Of a stretch of 64,000 nucleotides of DNA, positions 25,550 through 34,949 are shown piece by piece. Source of the stretch: a bacterium (GTDB taxonomy: Bacteria > Patescibacteria > Microgenomatia > Levybacterales > UBA12049); NCBI GenBank assembly GCA_021777565.1, contig JAJYDJ010000001.1, positions 62,001 through 126,000 of the forward strand. Reading direction: 5' to 3'. Each line of letters starts with the position of its first letter. Within the stretch, counting starts at the first letter, position 1. The notes under the pieces were generated by a model that saw only the letters and a program-made list of their open reading frames with translations, was not told where the DNA came from and made no database searches. A program made the position numbers and the translations under genes.

Positions 25550-25558
25550 AATATAGAT

Positions 25559-26998
25559 ATGGCAATAACCGCAGAATCAATCGCAGAAGCAGGAAGAACA
25601 GAGCTCGGCCGAGTGTGTATGGACACCCAGTTGCGCTTAAACGTCATCGAGTCAGCAGATCCTGATGAACTCATCCCCGGGCAGCTTGAATCCGCACAAC
25701 TTAACTACGCCATGGCACATGGGCTTGAAAGAGGCCAAGTGCGTGGGAATCTTTTTACGCCAGTACAAGAAGAGTTGGCACGAGATCCAGAAGATGAGAT
25801 ATGTACCCATGTGCTTCGCGAGATTGGTGTTAGGGAAGACATTATTGCTTGCTTTCATAGTTTGATGGCAGAAGGACGGTATAGGGATTTTCCTGAGACT
25901 GGAGTCGCTAACATCTGGAACTATGCACAGCATGTTATTAACTATAGAGCAATATACAGAATTCAAACTACCGATGAAGCTAGGGAAGATGTACATACGC
26001 TTTATCAACAGGCCATGGTAGAGTTCCTTGAAGCAGCTTATCGAGGAAGAGACGCTGTGGTCGTGAGTGAAGAGGCGCATGAGGCATTTGATGGCGTGAG
26101 AGACATACCAGAGGCAAGCCTAGAGGTGGCACTTTCTGTGACGAGTCCATACTTGGAGTCTCTTGGTCAATCTGAGGACACGTATGACAGGGCAAATACT
26201 GCAGCCATTGTTGAACGCTTTGGCAATGAGCCGATGGTTCAAGAAGAGTTGATCACCTATACGCGTATGCTTTTGAGTGAAGGTGTCCCTATGGCACATA
26301 TTGTGCTTTTGAGGGCCCATGCGGAGCAACTTTTTGCACGAACCTATGCACATTTAGTGATACATCATCTTGAAGGGTCATCTCTGGCACGAGAGACGAT
26401 GCAATATGTTGTGCAATCAGAACTACGCCAAGTGGCACAGGTATATGCAGAGCAACCAATGACCTTTGGAGCACTCGAAGAGAATGGTAGAGCGCTCGAA
26501 GCTCTTCAGGCACAGCGAGCTAAACTTAATTCAGGTAAAGATGCAGCTGCTATTGCACTGATCGATGCAAGAATTGCACGACGACAAGCACAGGCAGAGG
26601 CAATGCGTGGATTTGTTGTTGCTGGGATGAACGAGTCTGAGACAGCACCAGAACCAGTGCCGCTTCATCTGTCCTATCATCTCGCACCCACACCAGCAGA
26701 ACAAACGTACTGGTGGCAAATAGCACAAAAACTTGGTGTTAGGCTAACCCCAGATACAATTGCCGAAGGGATGGCCTCTCTTCATATTACGCAACAATAT
26801 GAGGCAATGACAGATGCTGTTGCCGCATTTCAGGCAGATAGAACACGAGTACAACGAGGCGATATGAGTGATGAATCAATGTCTGCGTACGAAGCAAGCA
26901 GACAGAGACTTTTTGATGCGTTTGTTCAACTTCAGGGGACGGTTGTGGTACGATCTATGCACAGTGCTGATGCACGAAGATACCGAGCTTCGGCATAA
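25559..26998 (+). CDS. Large helical hypothetical protein (479 aa)
   Basis: I do not recognise this protein. It is soluble, acidic and almost wholly helical, rich in Ala, Glu, Arg and Gln, with no signal peptide, membrane helix or catalytic motif that I can see. I start it at MAITAESIAE: CACAAT (25547-25552) lies 6 nt before this ATG and overlaps a palindrome; longer versions would begin at a TTG upstream of that promoter. Confidence 0.65.
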   Translation: MAITAESIAEAGRTELGRVCMDTQLRLNVIESADPDELIPGQLESAQLNYAMAHGLERGQVRGNLFTPVQEELARDPEDEICTHVLREIGVREDIIACFHSLMAEGRYRDFPETGVANIWNYAQHVINYRAIYRIQTTDEAREDVHTLYQQAMVEFLEAAYRGRDAVVVSEEAHEAFDGVRDIPEASLEVALSVTSPYLESLGQSEDTYDRANTAAIVERFGNEPMVQEELITYTRMLLSEGVPMAHIVLLRAHAEQLFARTYAHLVIHHLEGSSLARETMQYVVQSELRQVAQVYAEQPMTFGALEENGRALEALQAQRAKLNSGKDAAAIALIDARIARRQAQAEAMRGFVVAGMNESETAPEPVPLHLSYHLAPTPAEQTYWWQIAQKLGVRLTPDTIAEGMASLHITQQYEAMTDAVAAFQADRTRVQRGDMSDESMSAYEASRQRLFDAFVQLQGTVVVRSMHSADARRYRASA

Positions 26999-27017
26999 CA
27001 TGTGATATAGTAGTCTT

Positions 27018-27569
27018 ATGCAGGACTATATTATTCTCTGCGATGAGTCAGGTAATCACTTAGGCACAGCGCCGAAACTAGACTCACATAACGATCACAC
27101 GCCACTGCATCTTGCTTTCTCGATCTTTATCTTTCGTAAAAATGGTGATGTCCTGCTTCAGCAGAGGAGTCATCTGAAAAAAACATGGCCTCTGATGTGG
27201 TCAAATACCTGCTGTGGGCATCAGAAGTTGGATGAAGATTTAAAAACTACGGCACTGAAACGGCTTGAGTTTGAAATAGGGATTACTCAGGCAGATATAA
27301 CTCTCATGCTTCCAAAGTTTCGTTACACCTGTGAAAAAGATGGCATTGTGGAAAATGAAATTTGCCCTGTCTTTGTTGGGACGACTGAGCAAGAACCAAC
27401 AGCAAACCCTGATGAAGTAGAAGCATGTGCCTGGATGCCATGGAGTGAGTGGATGGAAATTGTGAACAGGGATGATCAGGATTATTCTTACTGGTCCAAA
27501 AAAGAAACAAAAGAGCTTCTTGAGACGCCAGCCTTCCAAGACTTTTTAAAACAATTTAAGGAATCATAA
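27018..27569 (+). CDS. idi: Isopentenyl-diphosphate delta-isomerase, type I
   Basis: Idi interconverts IPP and DMAPP, needed when isoprenoids come from the mevalonate route or from imported precursors. The 183-residue Nudix-fold protein has LLQQRSHLKKTWPLMWSNTCCGHQ with the catalytic Cys and metal-binding His, and the Nudix-type region ALKRLEFEIGI. TGA-TATAGT (hexamer 27006-27011) ends 6 nt before the ATG. No other isoprenoid precursor gene is nearby; UppS lies in the mobile element at 39.6 kb. Its 3' end overlaps the maf gene by 14 nt. Confidence 0.92.
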   Translation: MQDYIILCDESGNHLGTAPKLDSHNDHTPLHLAFSIFIFRKNGDVLLQQRSHLKKTWPLMWSNTCCGHQKLDEDLKTTALKRLEFEIGITQADITLMLPKFRYTCEKDGIVENEICPVFVGTTEQEPTANPDEVEACAWMPWSEWMEIVNRDDQDYSYWSKKETKELLETPAFQDFLKQFKES

Positions 27570-28125
27570 TTCCAAACTTACCAAGAAGCCTCACAATAGT
27601 ATTCACAGGGAGTCCAACGACATTGTTATAATCGCCATCAATTTTTTCAATCAGTGCGGCGCCAAGCCCTTGGATTTTGTATGCCCCTGAAGCATCTAGG
27701 TCATCTTCCTTCTCAATGTACCTTTCAATTTCTTCCTGAGTAAACGGTCTCATGACGATATTGGTGACGGTTGCTTCAGTCATCTCTTGGTCTTTGGTCA
27801 GGACGGTTGTCCCTGAGACTGCTTGATGCGTCTTGCCACTGAGCATGGTCAGCATTTCTCGAGCTTTTTCTTTGGTATGGGGCTTTCCAAGAAGTGCTCC
27901 TTCATAAACCACAAAAATATCATTGGCAATAATAAGGGCATCAGGATGAGTTTTGAGTACATCATGCGCTTTGCCTGATGAAAGCTTTTTCGCCAGTTCT
28001 TCAGGAGTGAGGGGAAGTGTCATGTCTTCTTCATAACTACTGGGGATGGTTTCAAAGACAAGACCAAGTTGTTCAAGAATTTGTTTTTTACGAGGGGATT
28101 GTGAGGCAAGAATAATCTGTTGCAT
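27556..28125 (-). CDS. maf: Maf-family nucleoside triphosphate pyrophosphatase
   Basis: Maf proteins hydrolyse modified or canonical NTPs to monophosphates and have been linked to division arrest. The 189-residue protein shows ILASQSPRKKQIL at the N terminus, the ANDIFVVYEGALLGKP block, and DLDASGAYKIQG. The usual catalytic D-T-V is N-D-I-F here, a variation worth noting. TGC-TACACT (hexamer 28132-28137) ends 6 nt before the ATG. Confidence 0.88.
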   Translation of the reverse strand: MQQIILASQSPRKKQILEQLGLVFETIPSSYEEDMTLPLTPEELAKKLSSGKAHDVLKTHPDALIIANDIFVVYEGALLGKPHTKEKAREMLTMLSGKTHQAVSGTTVLTKDQEMTEATVTNIVMRPFTQEEIERYIEKEDDLDASGAYKIQGLGAALIEKIDGDYNNVVGLPVNTIVRLLGKFGIMIP

Positions 28126-28202
28126 AGCAAAAGTGTAGCAAAATAGTCTCGTAGAGACAATGTGCTATAATCTGTGACAAATCTCACTTGTGAGTAAAAG
28201 AT

Positions 28203-28691
28203 ATGTCCTACGATGATCAGTATTCTTATGTCGGTAGTGAAGAGCCTTCTGGGGAAGAGGCGATGTTTCGGCTCGCGATGGAAATTGAGGCCAAACGTGA
28301 AGCCCTCGCCCAAGACCCTTTGGAAATGGCAGGAATTCGACTGGTAACCTTTGTCTCTACCTCTGCGGGGAAAGATGAGCATGGCGAACAAAGGACTCGT
28401 CAACCACGTGAAGTAGTGTTATTAGTTATGAAACACCCACTGTCTTCTCGAAGAGGCGTACTGGCCTATACGGTACAGGAGGATCATTTAGTACCACGTA
28501 CTCAGGATAGAGGTGTTTTATCTGCTGGAGATCAGCTGGCTTCAGAGCATTTGTGGGATATAGATGAGACTGATCGTACTGAAGATACACTCATTCAACG
28601 TGCATGGAGGAATTATGAAACACGAGAAAGTATTTTTCAGATGGAACTAGAACTACATCGAATGGAGCGTGAAGCGCGTACTGCAGAATAA
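28203..28691 (+). CDS. Hypothetical protein (162 aa)
   Basis: I do not recognise this small, acidic, soluble protein. It has a beta-rich centre (VVLLVMKHPLSSRRGVLAYTV) and a helical end rich in Arg and Glu. A TATAAT (28166-28171) lies 31 nt upstream and a short hairpin CTCAC/GTGAG (28183-28194) lies between, so this gene has a leader, unlike most neighbours. It converges on the DUF/COG4705 gene with 2 nt between. Confidence 0.6.
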   Translation: MSYDDQYSYVGSEEPSGEEAMFRLAMEIEAKREALAQDPLEMAGIRLVTFVSTSAGKDEHGEQRTRQPREVVLLVMKHPLSSRRGVLAYTVQEDHLVPRTQDRGVLSAGDQLASEHLWDIDETDRTEDTLIQRAWRNYETRESIFQMELELHRMEREARTAE

Positions 28692-28693
28692 GC

Positions 28694-29419
28694 TTATTTT
28701 CTCTTGTAAGAAATATATCCAACGAATACTGCGATAAGAACTCCTAAGAAAAGACTTACTACTCCAGTCCCAATACCCATACCACCAACTGATTGTGGTT
28801 TACCTACCCAGTCAGCAAATGAGGCACCAAAGGGACGTGTCAAAATATAGGCGATCCAGAACATAGCTACTTCATTAAGCCTGAGCGAGAAATAACCAAT
28901 GGCGGGGAGTGCAAAAAGAATGGCAAAAAGTACTCCTGAAGTAAAGTAGCCCAGGTGCAGTGTGGTGGCAGTCATATCACCAACGGCTGTACCCAGAGCA
29001 AAGGTAGTGATAATAGTTGCCCAGTAGAAAAGCTCACGACGAACTGTGTAAATACTATGAATAGAGAGTGTTTTCTCAACGCTATACCAGACCACAAAAA
29101 TGACAGCAAGGGACAGGGCAAAAAAGATTGATGAGATGAGGTAAGGGATACCAAACCCCACATGGAGTACATCTGCTGCCATAGTCCCAAAGATGGCAAC
29201 CATGACGACTGCCAACCAATACACCCATGGAATATATTTCTTCACCACAAATTGCAGTACAAGTGCAATGAGGAGGCCAACTCCACCCAGTCCTACTGCG
29301 ATAATAGGATCAATTTTCTGAACTAAATAATCAGAGGTGACTTCACCCATGGCAGTGGTAAGAAGTTTTATAATCCAAAAGAAGATAGTGACTTCAGGAA
29401 CTTTCTTAAGAATGTTCAT
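28694..29419 (-). CDS. COG4705-type membrane protein
   Basis: The 241-residue protein has about eight membrane helices. KVPEVTIFFWIIKLLTTAMGEVTSDYL and the repeated second-half version FYWATIITTFALGTAVGDMT are typical of this uncharacterised membrane family and suggest an internal duplication. I start at MNILKKVPEV, 1 nt after the stop of the upstream gene; the longer frame would overlap that gene. It is probably co-transcribed with the 155-residue protein before it. Confidence 0.75.
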   Translation of the reverse strand: MNILKKVPEVTIFFWIIKLLTTAMGEVTSDYLVQKIDPIIAVGLGGVGLLIALVLQFVVKKYIPWVYWLAVVMVAIFGTMAADVLHVGFGIPYLISSIFFALSLAVIFVVWYSVEKTLSIHSIYTVRRELFYWATIITTFALGTAVGDMTATTLHLGYFTSGVLFAILFALPAIGYFSLRLNEVAMFWIAYILTRPFGASFADWVGKPQSVGGMGIGTGVVSLFLGVLIAVFVGYISYKRK

Positions 29420-29420
29420 A

Positions 29421-29888
29421 TTATTCTTCAGGGATAACATATCCCAAGACATCAAAGTCTGGATGCCAGATTTCAAGCATATCTGTAGAGTCCTTGGCGT
29501 CGCGAATGAAAGGTGAGGTAGTAATATATTTCTCTCTAAATGCCGCAAAGTCTGGAACTGCATAATCTCCACAGCCAACCTGTAGACGATACGGGTCTAC
29601 AATACGAACTCCCAGTGACGTTATATGTTGGTCATGAATCATTTGATCAACATGAACATAAAGGTTTTTATCTGAAGTGAAAGGCTCCTGTGGACCTTTT
29701 TTCTCAATGAGATTATATAAAAAGTCATATTCTTCAGGGTAATGGGCAAATACTTTTACAATACTTACAGGAAGGGTTTGGTCGAGTACTTTCTGGGAGA
29801 GTTTTTGTAGTTCATCAACAAGATAGAGTAGTGATTCTTGGAGTTTCTCTTCACTCGTGATGGGGCTAAATCGATAAAAAGCAGACAT
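29421..29888 (-). CDS. Hypothetical protein (155 aa)
   Basis: I do not recognise this soluble protein. It has an N-terminal helical half (EEKLQESLLYLVDELQKLSQKV) and a beta-containing C-terminal half. The start at MSAFYRF is supported by TACAAT (29895-29900) ending exactly 6 nt upstream; an earlier ATG would lie before the promoter. The membrane gene of the COG4705 type follows after 1 nt, so the two may work together. Confidence 0.65.
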   Translation of the reverse strand: MSAFYRFSPITSEEKLQESLLYLVDELQKLSQKVLDQTLPVSIVKVFAHYPEEYDFLYNLIEKKGPQEPFTSDKNLYVHVDQMIHDQHITSLGVRIVDPYRLQVGCGDYAVPDFAAFREKYITTSPFIRDAKDSTDMLEIWHPDFDVLGYVIPEE

Positions 29889-29982
29889 GTGACTATTGTA
29901 GTAGATTTTTATGTGATTTACCACACAAATAACGTCTTATATTAGTTGAAAATATGCCTCATTTATAGTATACTCAGCTTCC

Positions 29983-30846
29983 ATGTACGAAGTAGAACCA
30001 CAGGTATTGCATGAACGAGCTGAAATGCTTGCTGCAGTACTTACTGAATTTGACCAAGAGCATCCAGGAGAACTGCATGATCTTAATTTTGTGGAACAAA
30101 GAGAATATGAAGATCTCTGCTTAGTCTTTTTGGGTCTCAAACCTGCTACTACTCCTATTGGATCAGGACAAGAGCTACATCCTGACCTGATCGATCTCAT
30201 GGCCAAGGCACTTGGCGAAGGTGCTGATGCTCATTTGCGCGTGGAGTATCAGTGGAATATGCCTCAAGTCATCTGGAATCCAGAACTCGTGAGGAGAGTT
30301 TTAGGTGAACACCCTGATATGGAATCCGCACAAGCAGTTTTAGAAGCGCTAGATGGCGGAGAAGCATTGACGCAGTATCTATTTTGGTTAGATAGCTCGG
30401 AAGAAGTTGCAGATAGAGCGCTTTCTGGTATGCTCTTTGGATTTCCACCAGCAGCTGCTGAAGGGATGATGGATCTTACTGATCAAATGGTTGAGATTAT
30501 CCACGGCCTAGCATATGGAGAAAGACGTCAATATCGGCAGGAAATCCCCGTTGGATGGGTCCTTTTTGACACTGAAGATTCACCAAATCCTCCTGACCGT
30601 GATCGATTTGGGGGAAGGGGCCCACGAGAGATTTTCCTTGAAGAATGTGATCGATTGGTAGCAGCAGGGCAACTAGATCAAGCATTTGTCGATCAAGTAC
30701 GACAACTCCATCCTGCCAATGTCCCTGGAAATCCATATATTACCTTGGGGGATGCAACAGTCTTGGACGAAGGGAAACTTCGTTCACAATGGGCGCTTGC
30801 AGGAATACAAGGACAACTAAATCATATGTTTGGCGTGGTGGAATAA
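29983..30846 (+). CDS. Hypothetical acidic protein (287 aa)
   Basis: I do not recognise it. The protein is acidic and mostly helical, with no membrane segment. A central stretch (EEVADRALSGMLFGFPPAAAEGMMDL) and a later GNPYITLGDATVLDEG are the most structured-looking parts; the first recalls nothing I can name with confidence. TATACT (29969-29974) ends 8 nt before the ATG. It converges with a small Cys-containing gene. Confidence 0.6.
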   Translation: MYEVEPQVLHERAEMLAAVLTEFDQEHPGELHDLNFVEQREYEDLCLVFLGLKPATTPIGSGQELHPDLIDLMAKALGEGADAHLRVEYQWNMPQVIWNPELVRRVLGEHPDMESAQAVLEALDGGEALTQYLFWLDSSEEVADRALSGMLFGFPPAAAEGMMDLTDQMVEIIHGLAYGERRQYRQEIPVGWVLFDTEDSPNPPDRDRFGGRGPREIFLEECDRLVAAGQLDQAFVDQVRQLHPANVPGNPYITLGDATVLDEGKLRSQWALAGIQGQLNHMFGVVE

Positions 30847-30847
30847 C

Positions 30848-31117
30848 TTAGAGATTTCTTCGGCCTTCGTATTCAGGGTCAACATCATTTAAATTTGGAC
30901 AAGACATTGATCTGGCTTCTACGCGTGCATCTGCAATTTGTCGTGCGGCGGTGAGTGCTTGCTCGGAGAGAATAGCTCCACTTGGCATCTGAAAGTTGAT
31001 GGATTGGGGGCTTTCTAGTGGGGGGACACTGTGCGCAATCGTTTCAGCACGACGGCGAAAAAGACATTCTGTTGTCCCTGCAAGTTGGCAATCAAAACAC
31101 ATACGGTCAGGTTTCAT
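30848..31117 (-). CDS. Small hypothetical protein with CxxC motif
   Basis: The 89-residue protein begins MKPDRMCFDCQLAGTTECLF, with three cysteines arranged like half of a zinc site, and has a fourth cysteine near the end. The rest is helical. Metal binding is inferred only from the cysteine spacing. TGA-TATACT (hexamer 31127-31132) ends 9 nt before the ATG. Confidence 0.6.
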   Translation of the reverse strand: MKPDRMCFDCQLAGTTECLFRRRAETIAHSVPPLESPQSINFQMPSGAILSEQALTAARQIADARVEARSMSCPNLNDVDPEYEGRRNL

Positions 31118-31198
31118 CTTGGTGCGAGTATATCAAAGCCCTATATTACTTTCAATAACAAGAGGTACGGTTGTGAGTTGATATAGAAACGTAACTGA

Positions 31199-31900
31199 CT
31201 AGAGGGGATAGAGAGTTCCGTCATAGCGTAGAAATTTCCCATTAAACTCGTCCTTCCAATTCTGAGCAATAGCCAGTATCTTTTGTGCCTGGTCATAGGG
31301 CATATCGGTACCAACAGGATTCATGTCTGTTTTGACACTGCCAGGATGGACGGCATAGGTTTTTATGTTAGTTGGCAAATCAGTCAAACTGCAAAACGTC
31401 ATCATGTTCAGTGCTGTCTTACTGGCGCGGTAGCCATAATTTGCTGACGTATTTGGAATCTCATCATGATAGGAAGCCCTACAACTGGAAACATTCACAA
31501 CAAAACTTTTTTCAGCTTTCATAAGGAGTGGAAGATAGGTTTTGACCATTAAAAGTGGGGCTATGGTATTAATGCTAATCATGTTTAGTAACGATTCACG
31601 ATCCAGATCCTGAAGCAGTGTTACTTTTTCTTTGTGATTGTTGGTTGCACTATCTTTGTTCACACCTGCGTTATTAACTAGGAAGTCCAGATGATCGGTC
31701 TGCACACTCACCAGTTCAAAACTTTGTGCGATAGATGTATCAGATGAAAGGTCGAGGGGAATGACATGCAGGTTCTCTCGCTGTGGGGTGTTTTGAGGCT
31801 GTCTCTCTCCAGAAAAGACCACATATCCCCGGTCTAAAAGATAGTCAACAAATCCTTTTCCAAGGCCTTTCCCGCCACCGGTAACGAATGCTGTCATCAT
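31199..31900 (-). CDS. Short-chain dehydrogenase/reductase
   Basis: SDR enzymes use NAD(P)H to reduce or oxidise alcohols, ketones or sugars. The 233-residue protein has the cofactor motif TGGGKGLGKG at the N terminus, LVNNAG, the catalytic Ser in VNVSSCRA and the pair Tyr-x3-Lys in YGYRASKTALN, and PGSVKTDM after it. TGC-TATACT (hexamer 31907-31912) ends 6 nt before the first of two adjacent ATGs. The substrate is unknown. Confidence 0.9.
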   Translation of the reverse strand: MMTAFVTGGGKGLGKGFVDYLLDRGYVVFSGERQPQNTPQRENLHVIPLDLSSDTSIAQSFELVSVQTDHLDFLVNNAGVNKDSATNNHKEKVTLLQDLDRESLLNMISINTIAPLLMVKTYLPLLMKAEKSFVVNVSSCRASYHDEIPNTSANYGYRASKTALNMMTFCSLTDLPTNIKTYAVHPGSVKTDMNPVGTDMPYDQAQKILAIAQNWKDEFNGKFLRYDGTLYPL

Positions 31901-31917
31901 GAGTTTAGTATAGCAAA

Positions 31918-32349
31918 TTAACTCACGGTACGCCTGAGTGAGACACGCTCTGGATCACTCGTATCAGCCTCCAGCCTATCTTTCCACTCTCCCTGTCTGA
32001 GATAGGAGAGTCCATTATCTGTGCCTCGTGTACGCTCTGCTCTTCGTGAGCTGGTGTATTGGCCAATAATGCCTTGATCGAGCATCTGACCAAGCGCTTC
32101 AGCACCGAGATATTTGACGTGACCAGGCAATACCTCAAGAACTGCACCAGTCTCACCATCACATCTGACTTTGTTTGAGAAAAAGGTTGTTCTGGTGAAA
32201 GTTCCGGTCTCCTCGTCCCATGAACCCTTCATGGTTATGACCTCACCGCCTGCAGTAACTCGAAATTTTGCTTCATCACCTGCAATATCCTGCTCGATAC
32301 GTGCGCGTTTGCCTGCGTGGGAAAATACTCCTGCCTCTTCAAATGCCAT
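31918..32349 (-). CDS. Hypothetical beta-rich protein (143 aa)
   Basis: I do not recognise this protein. The first half alternates short strands (AKFRVTAGGEVITMKGSWDEE, TFTRTTFFSNKVRC) and the second half is charged and probably partly disordered. TATACT (32358-32363) ends 8 nt before the ATG. Confidence 0.55.
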   Translation of the reverse strand: MAFEEAGVFSHAGKRARIEQDIAGDEAKFRVTAGGEVITMKGSWDEETGTFTRTTFFSNKVRCDGETGAVLEVLPGHVKYLGAEALGQMLDQGIIGQYTSSRRAERTRGTDNGLSYLRQGEWKDRLEADTSDPERVSLRRTVS

Positions 32350-32417
32350 AGAGGGGTAGTATACCTATTTTTGAAGCAGAAATCAATCCTATAATAGTCG
32401 ATGAAGAGGAAGAGAGA

Positions 32418-33176
32418 CTATCTGTACCTACTGTCTTTTCTCAACTCTTCTTCTGAAGGAGCAGTATTCCAATCCTCAACAAATAGTTCTTCAGCGAACC
32501 CTTTGGGGTAAATCCCAGGTTTGACCGCCAAGAGGGTAGTGCTGATCCCATCGTCGTAGGTAACCACGTCGTAGTTAAATGGTTCGCCCTCCAATATCGC
32601 TTCCATCCTGTCTGCTGTCTGAAATCCTGTCCTTTGGTTAAATGCGAGTTCATCACCGGTTGCATTATGTCTAGCAAAGCATGCTTTGATAACCCCACCT
32701 GGAGCCAAGTACCTATCCATTTGGTACGCAACTAGCTCTGGGGCTGCACTATAGGCGATTGAATTTGATCCCAAAAATGCTCCAACTGTTCCTGGCTCTA
32801 TGCCTGGCAAAGATAGTCCTTCTGCTGAAGTCATGTGGGTACGGGCTCTCCCTAAGTATCGATCTACTTGTGTTGGCATGCTCAGCACGGTGGCATGAAA
32901 ATTAAGTCCTCTTGCCTGCTCAGTCCGTGAAAGTTCAAAAATACCACGCGTAGTGCCTTCACCCAAACCAACAATCGTGGGTCTGCCAATACATTTGAGA
33001 TGGGCTAGTGTAGCATTCAAACCGCCAAGCCCGCCTATATAATAGGCTGCTTCGCGGTCAGTAATGTATGCTGGCTCTGATTTGGTCCTTTCAATTTCTC
33101 TGATTCTTCGAATCTGTGCTGCTGCGGCATTGCGCTCAACGGATCCTTTCTCGATAGCTGTCTCAACATGAGTCAT
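32418..33176 (-). CDS. Putative SAM-dependent methyltransferase-like protein
   Basis: The 252-residue protein looks like a Rossmann-fold enzyme. IVGLGEGTTRGIFELSR resembles the SAM-binding glycine loop, and GTVGAFLGSNSIAYSA followed by QMDRYLAPGGVIKACF matches the D/N-P-P-region and the late 'LkPGG' strand of class I methyltransferases. The usual acidic residue after strand 2 is not clear, so I am only moderately sure. TGA-TATCTT (hexamer 33183-33188) ends 6 nt before the ATG. Confidence 0.55.
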   Translation of the reverse strand: MTHVETAIEKGSVERNAAAAQIRRIREIERTKSEPAYITDREAAYYIGGLGGLNATLAHLKCIGRPTIVGLGEGTTRGIFELSRTEQARGLNFHATVLSMPTQVDRYLGRARTHMTSAEGLSLPGIEPGTVGAFLGSNSIAYSAAPELVAYQMDRYLAPGGVIKACFARHNATGDELAFNQRTGFQTADRMEAILEGEPFNYDVVTYDDGISTTLLAVKPGIYPKGFAEELFVEDWNTAPSEEELRKDSRYR

Positions 33177-33275
33177 TTGCGAAAGATATCAGAGAAGCGA
33201 GGAGAAGTCAACCTATAATAAATTCTTTGATTTTTAAAGATCCTGTGATCTTACTTTTTTTGTTATAATTTCTTA

Positions 33276-34256
33276 ATGTTTCCTGACGTGTTGGTCCCCA
33301 CATTGCAGAATAAAGAGAAGGCGGCGTTGCTATTAAAAAGTTACGGGAAAGATACCCTTTCATACTTTCATCTCCAGGAAGAACGTCAACATTTTTTCTC
33401 TCCTTCTGGAAAGTCCTTTCTGTCATTTAAGGTGCTTAACCGTGTCGCTATCGTCGCCGCGGATCCCGTGGGCCTCTCATCTGAGCTCCCAATCCTTCTG
33501 AAAGCATTCCTTGATTATACTAAGACATGGAAGTTAGTGCCGTGTTTTGTCGGACTAAGTGCCACATACATCTCATGTATACAATCCTATGGACTTAAGA
33601 CGAAAAAAATCGGGGAGGAGGCAATTTTGTGCACAGAGCATTTTCAAAGAGAAAATTTGAAGAAAAAAGTGAAACATACACTGCGACATTTGGAAAAAGA
33701 AAATAGTGAGGTGTTCTTTTTTACATCCAAAAATTTGCCAGATGCAATACGCCAACAATTGAAGATGATTTCTCAGAGTTGGATTCAGAAAAAAGGTGGA
33801 AAAGAGAAAGGATTTTCAATGACCCTGAAAAGACTGCCTAATGAATCAGATGAGGATTGTCTTTTTGCCGTTGCGATGCATAGGGATCTTGCCTTGGGAT
33901 ATCTTTGTTTTGTGCCAATTTATAAGTCAGCAACATTGTCTTTGGATCAAGCTCGTCAAAAGAGTGATGCACCCAACGGGCTCAATGAACTTTTGATCAT
34001 AAAATCTGCAGAATACTTTAGAGAAAGAGGTATAAAGAAATTAAGTCTGAATTTTGCTGCATTCTCACAGGTCACAACGCCAAAAACAGGAATAAAAAAA
34101 ACAGTGTATGAAATCTTGGGAAATCTATATAAAAGTAATACGCTTAGAAAGTTTAATGAAAAATTTCTGCCTTCATGGGAAGATAGGTATATTGCCTATC
34201 AGAGCCTTGGTCACATGCCACTATGTTTACTCGCCATTTTACGTGCAGAGAGATAG
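33276..34256 (+). CDS. DUF2156 (MprF C-terminal-like) protein
   Basis: The 326-residue protein matches the soluble domain of phosphatidylglycerol lysyltransferase MprF, a double GNAT fold that transfers aminoacyl groups from tRNA to lipid. Visible landmarks are FFSPSGKSFLSFKVLNRVAIVAADPVG at the start and SLNFAAFSQ near the end. The membrane flippase half of MprF is absent, so this is a stand-alone synthase-like domain. TGT-TATAAT (hexamer 33264-33269) ends 6 nt before the ATG. The amino acid and acceptor are unknown. Confidence 0.8.
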   Translation: MFPDVLVPTLQNKEKAALLLKSYGKDTLSYFHLQEERQHFFSPSGKSFLSFKVLNRVAIVAADPVGLSSELPILLKAFLDYTKTWKLVPCFVGLSATYISCIQSYGLKTKKIGEEAILCTEHFQRENLKKKVKHTLRHLEKENSEVFFFTSKNLPDAIRQQLKMISQSWIQKKGGKEKGFSMTLKRLPNESDEDCLFAVAMHRDLALGYLCFVPIYKSATLSLDQARQKSDAPNGLNELLIIKSAEYFRERGIKKLSLNFAAFSQVTTPKTGIKKTVYEILGNLYKSNTLRKFNEKFLPSWEDRYIAYQSLGHMPLCLLAILRAER

Positions 34257-34844
34257 TTACTTACTCATAAGCATGTATGCTGCTAATGCAGCCATACCGA
34301 AATCCTCGATAAGGGTAATCTTTGTCAAAGGCACTTTCAGAAGTGTACCAAGACAAGCGCATTGGAACTTTTCATGTCTGACAAGTTTTAGCGCGACTCC
34401 AATACCACTAAATACCATGACCATAATTTCCACCATGAGGATTATACGTACTTGGAAGTTGAGTATCATAGCTATGGCAAAAAATAATTCGATAAATGGA
34501 TACACATATCCGTATCCGAACAGTCTTTTGGCAAGAAGGTCATAGGTTGCGTACCCTTCTGCAAACCCTGATAGGTCTATGAGTTTAAACCCAGAGAAAA
34601 CAAGAAAGAACCCAATCATGAAATTGTAGATCACTTTTGTCCCAGAAAATTCTGAGCTGCTGGAGATAATAAGTGATGTGAGAAGAATGAGCCCAATGAT
34701 AATAAAAAGTGGCATGTAGCTTGCGGCTTTTTCTCCTTGCGTCTGTCGCTCGGATTTTAAGACGAGCTTCATCCCACACTTGGGGCATGCGCCCGGGGAC
34801 TTTTGAGTAACTTCAGGGTGCATGGGGCAGACGTATGTGTCCAT
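34257..34844 (-). CDS. Heavy-metal-binding domain fused to MauE/DoxX-like membrane protein
   Basis: The 195-residue protein begins with a small metal-binding domain, YVCPMHPEV and CPKCGMKL, as found at the N terminus of copper exporters. It continues with four to five membrane helices and a CACLG motif, typical of MauE/DoxX redox-associated proteins. A role in moving metal or reducing equivalents at the membrane is inferred. TGC-TATCAT (hexamer 34851-34856) ends 6 nt before the ATG. Other metal genes in the window are the P-type ATPase at the left edge and the cation-efflux gene at 35.5 kb. Confidence 0.8.
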   Translation of the reverse strand: MDTYVCPMHPEVTQKSPGACPKCGMKLVLKSERQTQGEKAASYMPLFIIIGLILLTSLIISSSSEFSGTKVIYNFMIGFFLVFSGFKLIDLSGFAEGYATYDLLAKRLFGYGYVYPFIELFFAIAMILNFQVRIILMVEIMVMVFSGIGVALKLVRHEKFQCACLGTLLKVPLTKITLIEDFGMAALAAYMLMSK

Positions 34845-34949
34845 ACCTCTATGATAGCAGACCCGTCAAGCAAAAATGGATATCCGTAGGCAGCCTATTG
34901 GGGATTGAGGATCCTTGCGCTCAGGTGGAATATATCCTATAATACTAAA

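Noticed and set aside
34903..34925. Third copy of the rplA palindromic repeat (GGATCCTTGCGCTCAGG)
   Set aside because: Only a short, imperfect match to one arm; could be chance or a decayed remnant.
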